DNA of 64,000 nucleotides, taken from the NCBI RefSeq assembly GCF_001545035.1, contig NZ_FCOJ02000012.1, forward strand, positions 87,455 through 151,454, given 5' to 3'. The notes beneath the pieces are model-generated. The model was not told the DNA's origin and did no database searches. It saw only the letters and a list, made by a program, of their open reading frames with translations. Below are positions 29,149 to 38,225 of the stretch, one piece after another (the stretch's first letter is position 1; every line of letters starts with the position of its first letter). The stretch is from Caballeronia glebae. Lineage in GTDB: Bacteria > Pseudomonadota > Gammaproteobacteria > Burkholderiales > Burkholderiaceae. The translations under genes and the position numbers were made by a program.

Positions 29149-29791
29149 GATCAAAGGTTCTTCGACGGTCGTCGATCGCGCAATCAGCGGACAGGGTGTG
29201 TGGCAGGAGTCTCCGCTCGTCGGCGCCGATGCGTTGATGAAGGCGCATCAGAGCGGTTCGCCGAAGGCGTTTCGTCTGACGGAGCGGCCGTTCCTCGCAC
29301 TCGTGAACGTGCGTGGCGATACGCGCGATCCGGCCTTCGTGAACGCGGTGCAGAACGTGATCGGCTGCACGCCGCCCGAGAAGGCGAACACCATCGCGCG
29401 CGGCAACGGTTACGCGATGCTGTGGCTCGGTCCCGATGAATGGCTCGTCCGTTCGGATACGGCGCACGACGCATCGCGTGCCGCGCCGCTCGAAGCGAAG
29501 CTGCGCGAGGCGTTCGTCGGGCAGTTCTCGGCGGCGGTGGATATCGGCAGCGGTTATACGGTGCTCGAAATCGATGGTCCGAAGACGCGCGAAGTGCTCT
29601 CGCGCGGCTGTCCGCTCGATCTGCATCCGAAGCTTTTCAGCGAAGGACAGTGCGCGCAGAGCCATTATTTCAAGGCTTCCCTGACGCTCGTGCCGCTGGG
29701 CGGCGATCGCTTCGAGATGATCGTGCGCCGCAGTTTCGCCGATTACTTCGTGAAGATGATGCTCGACGCCGCCGCGCCGTTGCTCTCATGA
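29138..29791 (+). CDS. soxG: Sarcosine oxidase, gamma subunit
   Basis: This 217-residue subunit of heterotetrameric sarcosine oxidase resembles the aminomethyltransferase fold. Segments such as WLGPDEWLVRS, AAVDIGSGYTVLEIDGPKTREVL and SHYFKASLTLVPL are typical of SoxG. A GGAGCA ribosome site lies within the end of soxA. Its stop overlaps the start of the FolB-like gene as ATGA, which puts that gene in the sox operon. Confidence 0.93.
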   Translation: MLNEIKGSSTVVDRAISGQGVWQESPLVGADALMKAHQSGSPKAFRLTERPFLALVNVRGDTRDPAFVNAVQNVIGCTPPEKANTIARGNGYAMLWLGPDEWLVRSDTAHDASRAAPLEAKLREAFVGQFSAAVDIGSGYTVLEIDGPKTREVLSRGCPLDLHPKLFSEGQCAQSHYFKASLTLVPLGGDRFEMIVRRSFADYFVKMMLDAAAPLLS

Positions 29792-30225
29792 AGCCGTTCG
29801 AACCGCTCGAAGCTGGCGGACAAGGCTGGCGCGTGATCGTCGACGAGTTGATCGTGAAGACGCGCGTCGGCTTGTACGAGCATGAGCATGAAGCACCGCA
29901 GCCCGTGTGCATCGACGCCAGCCTGCGTTATCGCGGCATGCCGCATGAATCGAACGATGGTCTGATCGATTACGAAGCGTGGTGCAATCGTGTGAGTGCG
30001 TTTCTCGAAGCGAAGTCGCATACGCGTTTGCTTGAGACGCTCGCGGTGGAGATTGCCGCGCTCTCGTTCGAGGAGTGGCCCGCGCTCGATGCGCTCACGC
30101 TGACGCTGCACAAGCCGAAGATTCGCGAGGGCACGAAACGTCTCGGGCTCGAACTCGACTGGCGTCGCGCGGATTTCGATGCGTGGCGCCTGCGGGCTGA
30201 CGCGCGGCACGCGATCGTGCGATGA
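29788..30225 (+). CDS. Dihydroneopterin aldolase (FolB)-like protein in the sox operon
   Basis: This 145-residue protein has the FolB fold: DELIVKTRVGLYEHE near the N-terminus with the active-site glutamate region, LIDYEAWCNRV in the middle, and LTLHKPKI with the catalytic lysine near the C-terminus. FolB makes 6-hydroxymethyl-dihydropterin for folate synthesis. The ATGA overlap with soxG suggests it supplies or maintains the folate that accepts one-carbon units from sarcosine. A housekeeping folB is expected elsewhere, so this may be a specialised paralogue. Confidence 0.75.
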   Translation: MKPFEPLEAGGQGWRVIVDELIVKTRVGLYEHEHEAPQPVCIDASLRYRGMPHESNDGLIDYEAWCNRVSAFLEAKSHTRLLETLAVEIAALSFEEWPALDALTLTLHKPKIREGTKRLGLELDWRRADFDAWRLRADARHAIVR

Positions 30226-30485
30226 ATGCTTCGCGCGATGCGGCGGCGCAGTTGTCCGAGCGTGTGTGCAAGGAGCATGACGCGGGCGCGGCGCTCGCGC
30301 TGCTGGATCGGAGCATCGCGTTGAAGCATCGGCGTATTGCGTTGATTCGCTATCTGCATGCGCAGTATCTCGATGCGCCGCTTGAGGCGCGGCATCATGA
30401 GTATGTGAGGGCGATCGCGGCGCGGTTGAGTGCGGAGGCGGTGGTGGGGGTTGTTAAGGCGGCGCGGGGGAGGTTTGAGGGGTGA
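30222..30485 (+). CDS. Hypothetical protein, 87 residues, end of the sox operon
   Basis: The start overlaps the FolB-like stop as ATGA, so it is probably translated with it. The product (MNASRDAAAQLSERVCKEHD...) is predicted mostly helical, soluble and charged, with one cysteine at residue 16. No known domain is recognised. It ends 14 bases before the decayed terminal repeat of CRISPR array 1. Its last ~25 codons are unusually G-rich. Function unknown; the operon position hints at a role near sarcosine or folate metabolism. Confidence 0.6.
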   Translation: MNASRDAAAQLSERVCKEHDAGAALALLDRSIALKHRRIALIRYLHAQYLDAPLEARHHEYVRAIAARLSAEAVVGVVKAARGRFEG

Positions 30486-30498
30486 GGTTTGGCCGGAG

Positions 30499-33028
30499 CG
30501 GTGGGCTCCGCGTAGGCGGAGGAGCCGGGCCGTCACCCGATTACTGGACAGAGGATCAGGGTCTATCTCCGCGCACGCGGAGGAACCTTGCGAGCAGGTC
30601 GACGTATCCCGACAATCTCGGGTCTATCTCCGCGCACGCGGAGGAACCCTCGCTCGAAAGGGATGGAATGGACGCGGCATGGGTCTATCTCCGCGCACGC
30701 GGAGGAACCGCGTGGACTGCTCGCTGCTCGTCTCGGGCCAGCGGTCTATCTCCGCGCACGCGGAGGAACCGGAAGTTCAACCTCGACGCATTGACCGCGA
30801 AAAGGTCTATCTCCGCGCACGCGGAGGAACCGCGAAGCGGCGAGTTCATGCTGCGTTCTCCTTGGGTCTATCTCCGCGCACGCGGAGGAACCCGCGATTC
30901 GTGCGCGACATGCTACGGCAAGGGGGGGCTATCTCCGCGCACCGGAGGAACCTCAAGCTGGCGGTCCGCGATAACCCCGCATCGGGGTCTATCTCCGCGC
31001 ACGCGGAGGAACCATGACGCCGCCTGCGGCGGGCGGAATTCCGCCGGGTCTATCTCCGCGCACGCGGAGGAACCAATTCTGTGAACATTTCACCAAACGC
31101 AGCCTGCGGTCTAACTCCGCGCACGCGGAGGAACCGAAATATTCAACAATGCGCACACATTCAGCAGAGGTCTATCTCCGCGCACGCGGAGGAACCGCGC
31201 GGTTCCACGCAGGAATGATCGCGAGAAACGGTCTATCTCCGCGCACGCGGAGGAACCCATCAAAAGAAAGCGGCAGCGAGGCCGAATAAGGGTCTATCTC
31301 CGCGCACGCGGAGGAACCGACGCCAAATTCGGCATTGATCGCGGCTCGCAGGGTCCATCTCCGCGCACGCGGAGGAACCTCGCGCTCTTGTCGGGCCGCA
31401 GCGAGGCTATTGGGTCTATGTCCGCGCACGCGGAGGAACCAGGCTGCGCAGTTCGCTTCTTACTACCGATGGCGGTCTATCTCCGCGCACGCGGAGGAAC
31501 CCGTGCGATTTGCTCCAGCACTTCGACCGTTGGAGGTCTATCTCCGCGCACGCGGAGGAACCCGTAATGACTGCCGCCGGGTCGAATCGGGCGCGGGTCT
31601 ATCTCCGCGCACGCGGAGGAACCGCGTACGAGCTCGAGGAAATCAGATGAGCAAGGGGTCTATCTCCGCGCACGCGGAGGAACCAAATTCAAACTCCACG
31701 GGTGTTCGTCCCGCTACGGTCTATCTCCGCGCACGCGGAGGAACCTACCAGCGGCTTGGCTATGCGCGCGATCGGGTGGGTCTATCTCCGCGCACGCGGA
31801 GGAACCGCCACCTTCAAAAGTTGCTACGCGGGCGAGTGGGGTCTATCTCCGCGCACGCGGAGGAACCTAAGGCTTTAAGCGTTTTTGCGCGGTCTACTGG
31901 GGTCTATCTCCGCGCACGCGGAGGAACCGCAATGCGTGATGCTTTTCGGCAATAGCCAGAAGGTCTGTCTCCGCGCACGCGGAGGAACCAATACGAACAG
32001 CAGTTCGTACTTGTCAGCGTACGGTCTATCTCCGCGCACGCGGAGGAACCCGCGCGATGGCGTCCAAAAGCATCGCGGGCGCGGGTCTATCTCCGCGCAC
32101 GCGGAGGAACCGGCCGAGCAGCGTGCTGTAGTCGATCGTCATACGGTCTATCTCCGCGCACGCGGAGGAACCCGACGGCGGGGATTTGTTCATGGAGATT
32201 TTCGAGGTATATCTCCGCGCACGCGGAGGAACCACGAATAGCGAGCGCGCATCGAGTTCGTCCTCGGGTCTATCTCCGCGCACGCGGAGGAACCTGACAC
32301 ACTGAACATTTTTTCTCCTCTGGTCACGGTCTATCTCCGCGCACGCGGAGGAACCTGCGTTTTGACCGCTTGATCGTCGTCGCACACGGGTCTATCTCCG
32401 CGCACGCGGAGGAACCGATGCGTGGATCGAGAGCCATCTAGAACCCTCCGGTCTATCTCCGCGCACGCGGAGGAACCGAGAACGCGAACATGCCGCCGCC
32501 GCTCACGCCGGGTCTATCTCCGCGCACGCGGAGGAACCCGAGACTCGAAACTCGGCGGACTCTCGTCCGAGGGTCTATCTCCGCGCACGCGGAGGAACCG
32601 TGCGCCAGTGCGCCTCTAAGACGGGCAGCTGGGGTCTATCTCCGCGCACGCGGAGGAACCCGTCCGATTGTTGATATAGAGCGACTCAGTGCGGGGTCTA
32701 TCTCCGCGCACGCGGAGGAACCCCGAAAAGGTTGTTGATGCCGTTTGACGCGCGCGGGTCTATCTCCGCGCACGCGGAGGAACCATGGATTTGATCGCAT
32801 CGATGCGCGCCTCGTCGGGTCTATCTCCGCGCACGCGGAGGAACCCCCCAAAGAGTTTCGAGATCATTTCGCCACCGAGGTCTATCTCCGCGCACGCGGA
32901 GGAACCTCGCCGCCTACCAATATCGAGAGCACGTTCACGGGTCTATCTCCGCGCACGCGGAGGAACCTACCCCATGCCGCCTTTTACACAGCCGATGCAG
33001 GGTCTATCTCCGCGCACGCGGAGGAACC
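30499..33028 (-). CRISPR. Type I-E CRISPR array 1 (41 repeats plus a decayed terminal repeat)
   Basis: The 28-base repeats, read on the minus strand, begin GGTTCCTCCGCG and end GCGGAGATAGACC. The usual period is 61, so spacers are 33 bases (32 if the variable 29th base is counted with the repeat). Good repeats start at 30560 and run to 33001. A decayed repeat sits exactly one period further at 30499-30526. This array is read on the minus strand: the ATAGACC end matches the 5' handle of I-E crRNAs and the decayed repeat marks the distal end. Variant repeats start at 30926 (27 bases), 31108, 31352, 31413, 31962 and 32206. Two spacers near 32661-32756 are one base longer. Confidence 0.98.
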
Positions 33029-33070
33029 TCTACCAACTATCTTCGTGATTTAAAAGAACAAACGACCAAA
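33029..33070 (-). promoter_or_regulatory. Leader of CRISPR array 1
   Basis: The 42 bases next to the first repeat (minus strand) align without gaps to the 42 bases before array 2 (42132-42173), with about 29 identical positions. They share TTTGG at the far end and GGTAGA directly against the repeat. The rest of the interval up to cas3 (33071-33301) is AT-rich and must hold the divergent promoters for array 1 and cas3. Confidence 0.75.
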
Positions 33071-33301
33071 TCGATGTTCTGAATTTGGCACGCGGCCAAG
33101 AGTATGTCTAGCCTTCGGACCGCTGTCAAACATCGCAACTCCGAACTGACGCTGCACAAACAATCAGACATTCCTCCACGAAAATTCAGCAAATTCGTAT
33201 GGAGGCCGACCTGTTCTTATCGTAAAAAAATAGGTATCCAAACTAAATGACGGCAGTGTGACATCTCTGCCAAGAGGCAATTACACACGACTCGACGGCG
33301 C

Positions 33302-35953
33302 ATGGATACAAAAGCAGAAGCAAACCAAACCGACACCTTCATCGCGTGGGGCAAGCGCCCGCGCGACGGAGACGAGCACTCGCCCTTTCATCCGCTTTGC
33401 GATCATATGCTGGATGTCGCGGCGTGCTTCCTGGCGATTGCAGAGTGCGGGCGCATTCGCGATGCCCTGATCCACACCGCCGGCCGCGCATTGACCGGAC
33501 AAGATATCGAGCGGCTCGCAGCGCTCGTCTATCTGCACGACTTCGGTAAAGCCAACAGCGGCTTTCAGGCGAAACGATGGAAAGCTTCCGCGCCGCGCGA
33601 GTGGCCGCAAAAAGCGGGGCACGGTGTCGAGGCAGTCTTTGCGTTCGGCCTGGAAGAAGAGTTGCTAGCAGGGCTGCCTATCGAAGCAATGTTGAAATGG
33701 GACGGCGGGGTCGATGACCTTTTGCGTGCGAGCTTGGGCCACCACGGTCGTCCCGTCCAGGATCGACGTGGAGTTGATCCGCTGATATGGCGGCCCGTGC
33801 GGGATGCGTCGGGTCGCGAACTCTACAGTCCTGCCAACACGCTGAAACAAATCGGCGACGCCTTGCGCCAGCACTTTCCGCTCGCGTTCGAACCCGGCGG
33901 CGAACCGCTGCCGTCCACGCCGGCTTTCGTCCACTTGTTCGCGGGCCTCGTGCAACTCGCGGACTGGCTTGGCTCCGACGTGCGCTTCTTCGAGTTCAGC
34001 GAACCGGGTTCCGCGCGCACGCTGAAAGACGCGCGCGACCGGGCATCGAAGGCTGTCGGAGCCATTGGGCTCGATACTTCGGCGCTTCGCGCACAGTTGA
34101 TTCGCGACGGATTCTCTTTTCAATCCACATTTGGAGTGAAGGCGCCACACCCGGCTCAAAGCGCGCTGGGAGAGGAAGGACTCGGCCCGCTGCTCATACT
34201 CGAATCGGAAACCGGCAGTGGCAAAACGGAAGCCGCGCTATGGCGGTTCGCGAAGCTCTTCGAGGCAGGCAAGGTCGACTCGCTGTATTTCGCGCTGCCT
34301 ACGCGCGTGGCCGCCGCTCAAGTCTATGAGCGCGTCCGCAAATTCGTCGGGCGTCTCTGGCCCGCGAATGCGCCGGTCGTCGTGCGCGCCTTGCCGGGCT
34401 ATGAAAGCGCGGATGGCAACGAAAAGTCCGCATTGCCGGATTTCCAGGTCTTGTGGTCCGATCTTCCCGGCGATGAGAAGGCGCACCAGCGCTGGGCCGC
34501 CGAGTCGCCGAAGCGGTTTCTCGCGGCGACGATCGCCGTGGGCACCATCGATCAGGCATTGCTCGCGGCGCTCAAAGTGCGACATGCGCATCTGCGTCAT
34601 GCAACGCTTTGCCGGTCCTTGCTGGTCGTCGATGAAGTTCATGCATCCGACGCCTATATGTCGCAAGTGCTGGAGCAACTCCTGAAGGCGCATTGCGCAA
34701 CGGGCGGCCATGCACTGCTTTTGTCGGCGACGCTTGGGTCGAGTCAGCGCGTGCGGTTTCAGCGCATCGCAAGCGCGGGCGAGCAAGTCGCGGCGTCGGA
34801 CATCGAAGAGGCCTTGGAATGGCCGTACCCTGCGCTCACCAGCGGTCGTACCGTTCGAGCACTGCCCGCCTCGGGCGCGTCGAAGATAGTCCACTGGCAA
34901 ACCCTCAACGCAATCGACGACCACGAGCGCGTCGCCCGCCTTGCATTCGACGCGGCGCAAGAAGGCGCGCGCGTGCTGATCGTTCGCAATACGGTGCCGG
35001 CCGCAATCGCCACGCAAAAGGCGGTGGAAGCGTTGGTCGATGCATCCGGCGATCGCGCATGGCTGTTCGATCTCGATGGCGTGCCAACCTTGCATCACAG
35101 CCGCTTCAGCCGACAGGACCGGCCGCGTCTCGATGCGAAAGTAGAAGAACGCGTCGGCAAAGTGCGCAATGGAATGCGGGCGTGCATCGTCGTCGGCACG
35201 CAGACGCTCGAACAAAGTCTCGATATCGACGCGGACCTGCTCATCACGGACATCTGCCCGATGGACGTGCTCTTGCAGCGAATCGGCCGTTTGCACCGTC
35301 ATGAGCGCAACGCGGACGAACGGCCGAAGGGCTTTCATGAAGCGCGCGCGTGGGTGCTGATACCCGCGAACGGCTCGTTCGACGATTGCCTCAAAGCGCC
35401 GCGCAACGGGCTTGGGCGGCTAAAAGGCGGCGGCGGCGTTTATCCCGACCTGCGCATGATCGAAGCGACGCGCCGCCTGATCCGCGAACAATCCAGCCGC
35501 GTGATTCCGCTCGAAAACCGCGCGCTGGTGGAACGCGCGACCCATCCCGATTGCCTGCATTCCATACAACGGGAACTCGGCGCGTCGTGGGAGCAACTGG
35601 CGCAACAACTTGAAGGTGGCACGAGCGCCAAGCGATCCATCGCGCAACTCCAGACGCTTCTGTATGACGAGGGATTCGAAGGACTGGCATTCCCGGACGG
35701 CGACGAGCGCATCGCCACGCGTCTCGGCGCGGCGGATCGTCTCGTCGAATTCGATCCGCCCGAACGTGGGCCATTCGGCTCGGACGTCCGTCAGATCGCT
35801 ATCCGTTTTCACATGCTGCCGAGCGGGCTCGATCCGGACGCGACGCCGACTTCCATCGTCCGTCATGACGGCGGTTTCGAGTTTGCGTTGGGCGCGGCTC
35901 GCTATTCGTATAGCCGTTTCGGGATCGAGAAGATCCGCTTAAACAATAGCTAG
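33302..35953 (+). CDS. cas3: CRISPR-associated helicase/nuclease Cas3 (type I-E)
   Basis: This 883-residue protein degrades DNA recognised by Cascade. The N-terminal HD nuclease shows HPLCDHMLDVA and YLHDFGKANSGF (His/Asp near residues 79-80). The SF2 helicase follows with ESETGSGKTEAAL (Walker A, near 303), VVDEVHASDAYM (motif II, near 443), LLSATLGSSQR and QSLDIDADLLITD...QRIGRLHRH. Length and domain order are normal for full Cas3. It is the first cas gene and lies eight bases before cas8e, divergent from array 1. Confidence 0.95.
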   Translation: MDTKAEANQTDTFIAWGKRPRDGDEHSPFHPLCDHMLDVAACFLAIAECGRIRDALIHTAGRALTGQDIERLAALVYLHDFGKANSGFQAKRWKASAPREWPQKAGHGVEAVFAFGLEEELLAGLPIEAMLKWDGGVDDLLRASLGHHGRPVQDRRGVDPLIWRPVRDASGRELYSPANTLKQIGDALRQHFPLAFEPGGEPLPSTPAFVHLFAGLVQLADWLGSDVRFFEFSEPGSARTLKDARDRASKAVGAIGLDTSALRAQLIRDGFSFQSTFGVKAPHPAQSALGEEGLGPLLILESETGSGKTEAALWRFAKLFEAGKVDSLYFALPTRVAAAQVYERVRKFVGRLWPANAPVVVRALPGYESADGNEKSALPDFQVLWSDLPGDEKAHQRWAAESPKRFLAATIAVGTIDQALLAALKVRHAHLRHATLCRSLLVVDEVHASDAYMSQVLEQLLKAHCATGGHALLLSATLGSSQRVRFQRIASAGEQVAASDIEEALEWPYPALTSGRTVRALPASGASKIVHWQTLNAIDDHERVARLAFDAAQEGARVLIVRNTVPAAIATQKAVEALVDASGDRAWLFDLDGVPTLHHSRFSRQDRPRLDAKVEERVGKVRNGMRACIVVGTQTLEQSLDIDADLLITDICPMDVLLQRIGRLHRHERNADERPKGFHEARAWVLIPANGSFDDCLKAPRNGLGRLKGGGGVYPDLRMIEATRRLIREQSSRVIPLENRALVERATHPDCLHSIQRELGASWEQLAQQLEGGTSAKRSIAQLQTLLYDEGFEGLAFPDGDERIATRLGAADRLVEFDPPERGPFGSDVRQIAIRFHMLPSGLDPDATPTSIVRHDGGFEFALGAARYSYSRFGIEKIRLNNS

Positions 35954-35961
35954 AGCCCTTC

Positions 35962-37587
35962 ATGGACATTCAATTCAGCTTGCTCGATCAAGCGCTGATT
36001 CGCTACCGAAACAGCAATCGACAGGAACGGCACGCGACGTTGCCGGAACTGTTTGTTGCCTTCAACGCTGATGAAGTGTGCGACTTTCCCGCGCTGCGTC
36101 CGCACCAACGGCATCCGTGGCACGCGTTTCTCGTGCAACTGGCGGCAATCGCGCTTCATGCGGCCGAGCGCGAGACGCCCTACGAAACTGCTAACGAATG
36201 GCGCGCCGCTCTGCTTGCGCTGACACCCGGCGATAGCGACGGCGCGGCGTTCTCGCTCATCGCGCCGGACGATCGTCCCGCTTTCATGCAGCCGCCGTGC
36301 GAACGCGGGGCAACGCGTGCGTGGAAGAAGCGGATCAAGACGCCCGATGCGCTGGACATGCTGGTGACATCGAGGAATCACGATCTCAAGGCGCAGCGCA
36401 TGGTTCATGCAACGGCCGAGGACTGGATCTTCGCGCTCGTCAGCTTGCAGACGCAAGAGGGTTTTCTTGGCGCGGGCAACTATGGCATTTCGCGGATGAA
36501 CGGTGGTTTCGCCAGTCGTCCGGCGTTCGGCGTAGTGCCAGTCGGACGGTGGGGCAAGCGTTGGGCGCGTGATGTACAGCTTCTGCTTGGCGCCCGCGAG
36601 CGGATTGTGGAGAAGGTCGAGCTGAAGGAAAAAGGCGGCGTCGCACTCGTGTGGCTTCAGCCTTGGGACGGCGCCGCCAGCCTTTCCTTCTCCGAACTCG
36701 ATCCCTTCTATATCGAAGTGTGCCGGCGCGTGCGCATAGAGGCGCAAGGCGAAACGCTCGGCGCGATCGGTACGGGCAGCAAGGTTACGCGCATCGCCGC
36801 GAAGGAGCGCTGCGGCATGACGGGCGACGCCTGGACGCCGGTCAACGTCGCGGAAGGCAAGGCGCTCTCGATCACGGCGAAAGGCTTCGACTACAAGCTC
36901 GCGAGCACGCTCGCGTTCTCGGGTGAATGCGCAACAAACATCGCCCGCACAGTGCTGGATGACGACGGCACGGAAGGCGTGTTCATTCTCGCTCAAGGTA
37001 TCACGCGCGGTCAGGGAAAGACCGAGGGGTATCACGAACGACGCATTCCCATAACCAAAACCATGCGCCGCCTGATGTCGCGGCAAAAAAGCGACGAGAT
37101 CGCCAAAGCAGCGGAAGAGCGCATCAAAGTAATCGGCGAAGTCCGCAAGACGCTCTGGGGCGCGTTGTGCGCGCTGTTGGGCAACGGCGATCAGAACGTG
37201 AGCGACGACACCAAGAGCCGGGCCGGCAACTTTGCGAGAGCGTTCGAGCAAGGAGAAGACCGGCGCTTCTTCGACGATCTGGGCAACGAGATCGAAGCCG
37301 ACGACCGCGTCAGCGAGCACGATCGATGGCTTCTCGCACTCGCTGATCGGGCCGCCGAGGTGTTGCAGCAAGCGTTCGTCGCGGGACCCCGCAGTGCGGA
37401 GCGTGTTTATCGCGCTCGCGGTGCGGCGCTTGCGCGTTTCCGCGGTGGCTTGCGCTACGAGAAAGCGCACCCTCAACTCGCTCGCGTATTGAAGCAGCGC
37501 GATGAAGCGCGTAAAGACACGCAATCCGACGCGCACCCCGACGCGCAATCCGAATCGTTCGAAGAGGTTTCAAATGACTCAAATTGA
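35962..37587 (+). CDS. cas8e: Cascade large subunit Cas8e (Cse1/CasA)
   Basis: This 541-residue large subunit recognises the PAM and recruits Cas3. The N-terminal block LPELFVAFNADEVCDFPALRPHQRHPWHAFLVQLAAIALH (in parts) and the NYGISRMNGGFASRPAFG segment are characteristic of Cse1. The sequence around QPPCERGATRAWKK precedes the L1-like region. It overlaps cse2 by 14 bases. The order cas3-cas8e-cse2-cas7-cas5-cas6-cas1-cas2 is the standard I-E layout. Confidence 0.93.
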   Translation: MDIQFSLLDQALIRYRNSNRQERHATLPELFVAFNADEVCDFPALRPHQRHPWHAFLVQLAAIALHAAERETPYETANEWRAALLALTPGDSDGAAFSLIAPDDRPAFMQPPCERGATRAWKKRIKTPDALDMLVTSRNHDLKAQRMVHATAEDWIFALVSLQTQEGFLGAGNYGISRMNGGFASRPAFGVVPVGRWGKRWARDVQLLLGARERIVEKVELKEKGGVALVWLQPWDGAASLSFSELDPFYIEVCRRVRIEAQGETLGAIGTGSKVTRIAAKERCGMTGDAWTPVNVAEGKALSITAKGFDYKLASTLAFSGECATNIARTVLDDDGTEGVFILAQGITRGQGKTEGYHERRIPITKTMRRLMSRQKSDEIAKAAEERIKVIGEVRKTLWGALCALLGNGDQNVSDDTKSRAGNFARAFEQGEDRRFFDDLGNEIEADDRVSEHDRWLLALADRAAEVLQQAFVAGPRSAERVYRARGAALARFRGGLRYEKAHPQLARVLKQRDEARKDTQSDAHPDAQSESFEEVSNDSN

Positions 37588-38167
37588 AGGCGTCGCGTTG
37601 AGCACGTGGCGCGTCTTTGCTTTTCAGGCGCAAGCGCTCGCCCGTTTCATTGATGCGGGCCGATTAGGCGAAGGCTCGATGAAGGCCGATTATGTCGCGC
37701 TCAAACGTCTCGATCCGGACGCCGAAGCGCTGACAGTGCAGCAGATTGCGGCCCTCACGCGCGCATTGCACCGTGCGAAGGTGGACTGCGACCAGTTGAG
37801 CGTCGAACGCTGGAAACGATGGGCCGTGATCGTCAACGGCATCGCGCTGACGGGCCACCACATTCCCGAGGAAGGCGCGGACAAGGCGAGCTCGCAATTC
37901 GGAAACCAGCTAAGGCGGGCGGGCGTGTCGGACGCGCGCGTCACGCGGCTTTTCAACGCGCGTGGCGACGCGTTCTTCCCGCTCCTGCAACGTGTTCTTC
38001 GCTTGATGGAAAGCAGGAAGGTCAAGCCGAACTGGGCAGATCTGGGCACATTCGTTCTCAACGAAAGTGCGGAACATCCCAAGGGCAAGCGCTGGGCGGA
38101 GGCGTTGCGCATCAGGTTCGTTCATGACCATGCGAGCGCCAAGCCTGAAAGCGCAAAGAAGCCTTGA
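37574..38167 (+). CDS. cse2: Cascade small subunit Cse2 (CasB)
   Basis: This 197-residue helical small subunit is normally present in two copies in Cascade. The segment QIAALTRALHRAKVDCDQLSVERWKRWAVIVNGIAL (in part) and SSQFGNQLRRAGVSDARVTRLFNARGD fit the family. The start at 37574 has GAAGAGG upstream. The frame itself opens earlier, inside cas8e. Length is usual for Cse2. Confidence 0.88.
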   Translation: MTQIEGVALSTWRVFAFQAQALARFIDAGRLGEGSMKADYVALKRLDPDAEALTVQQIAALTRALHRAKVDCDQLSVERWKRWAVIVNGIALTGHHIPEEGADKASSQFGNQLRRAGVSDARVTRLFNARGDAFFPLLQRVLRLMESRKVKPNWADLGTFVLNESAEHPKGKRWAEALRIRFVHDHASAKPESAKKP

Positions 38168-38225
38168 CCGTCGCCATTCATCAACACGCGTACTCAAACA
38201 GAAACAGAAACAGAAGGAATCGAAC

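Noticed and set aside
26077..29154. A 1025-codon minus-strand frame opposite soxA
   Set aside because: Arg/His/Asp-rich shadow of a GC-rich gene; soxA on the plus strand has full-length family motifs.
30499..30526. Reading 30499-30526 as the leader-end repeat of array 1
   Set aside because: The repeat is decayed and has lost the handle; the conserved leader block is at the other end (33029-33070), so this is the trailer.
30430..33053. Long open frames across CRISPR array 1 with repeated ISAHAEEP, LSPRTRRN and YLRARGGT peptides
   Set aside because: They are translations of the CRISPR repeat in three frames; the 61-base period rotates the frame and the variable parts are spacers.
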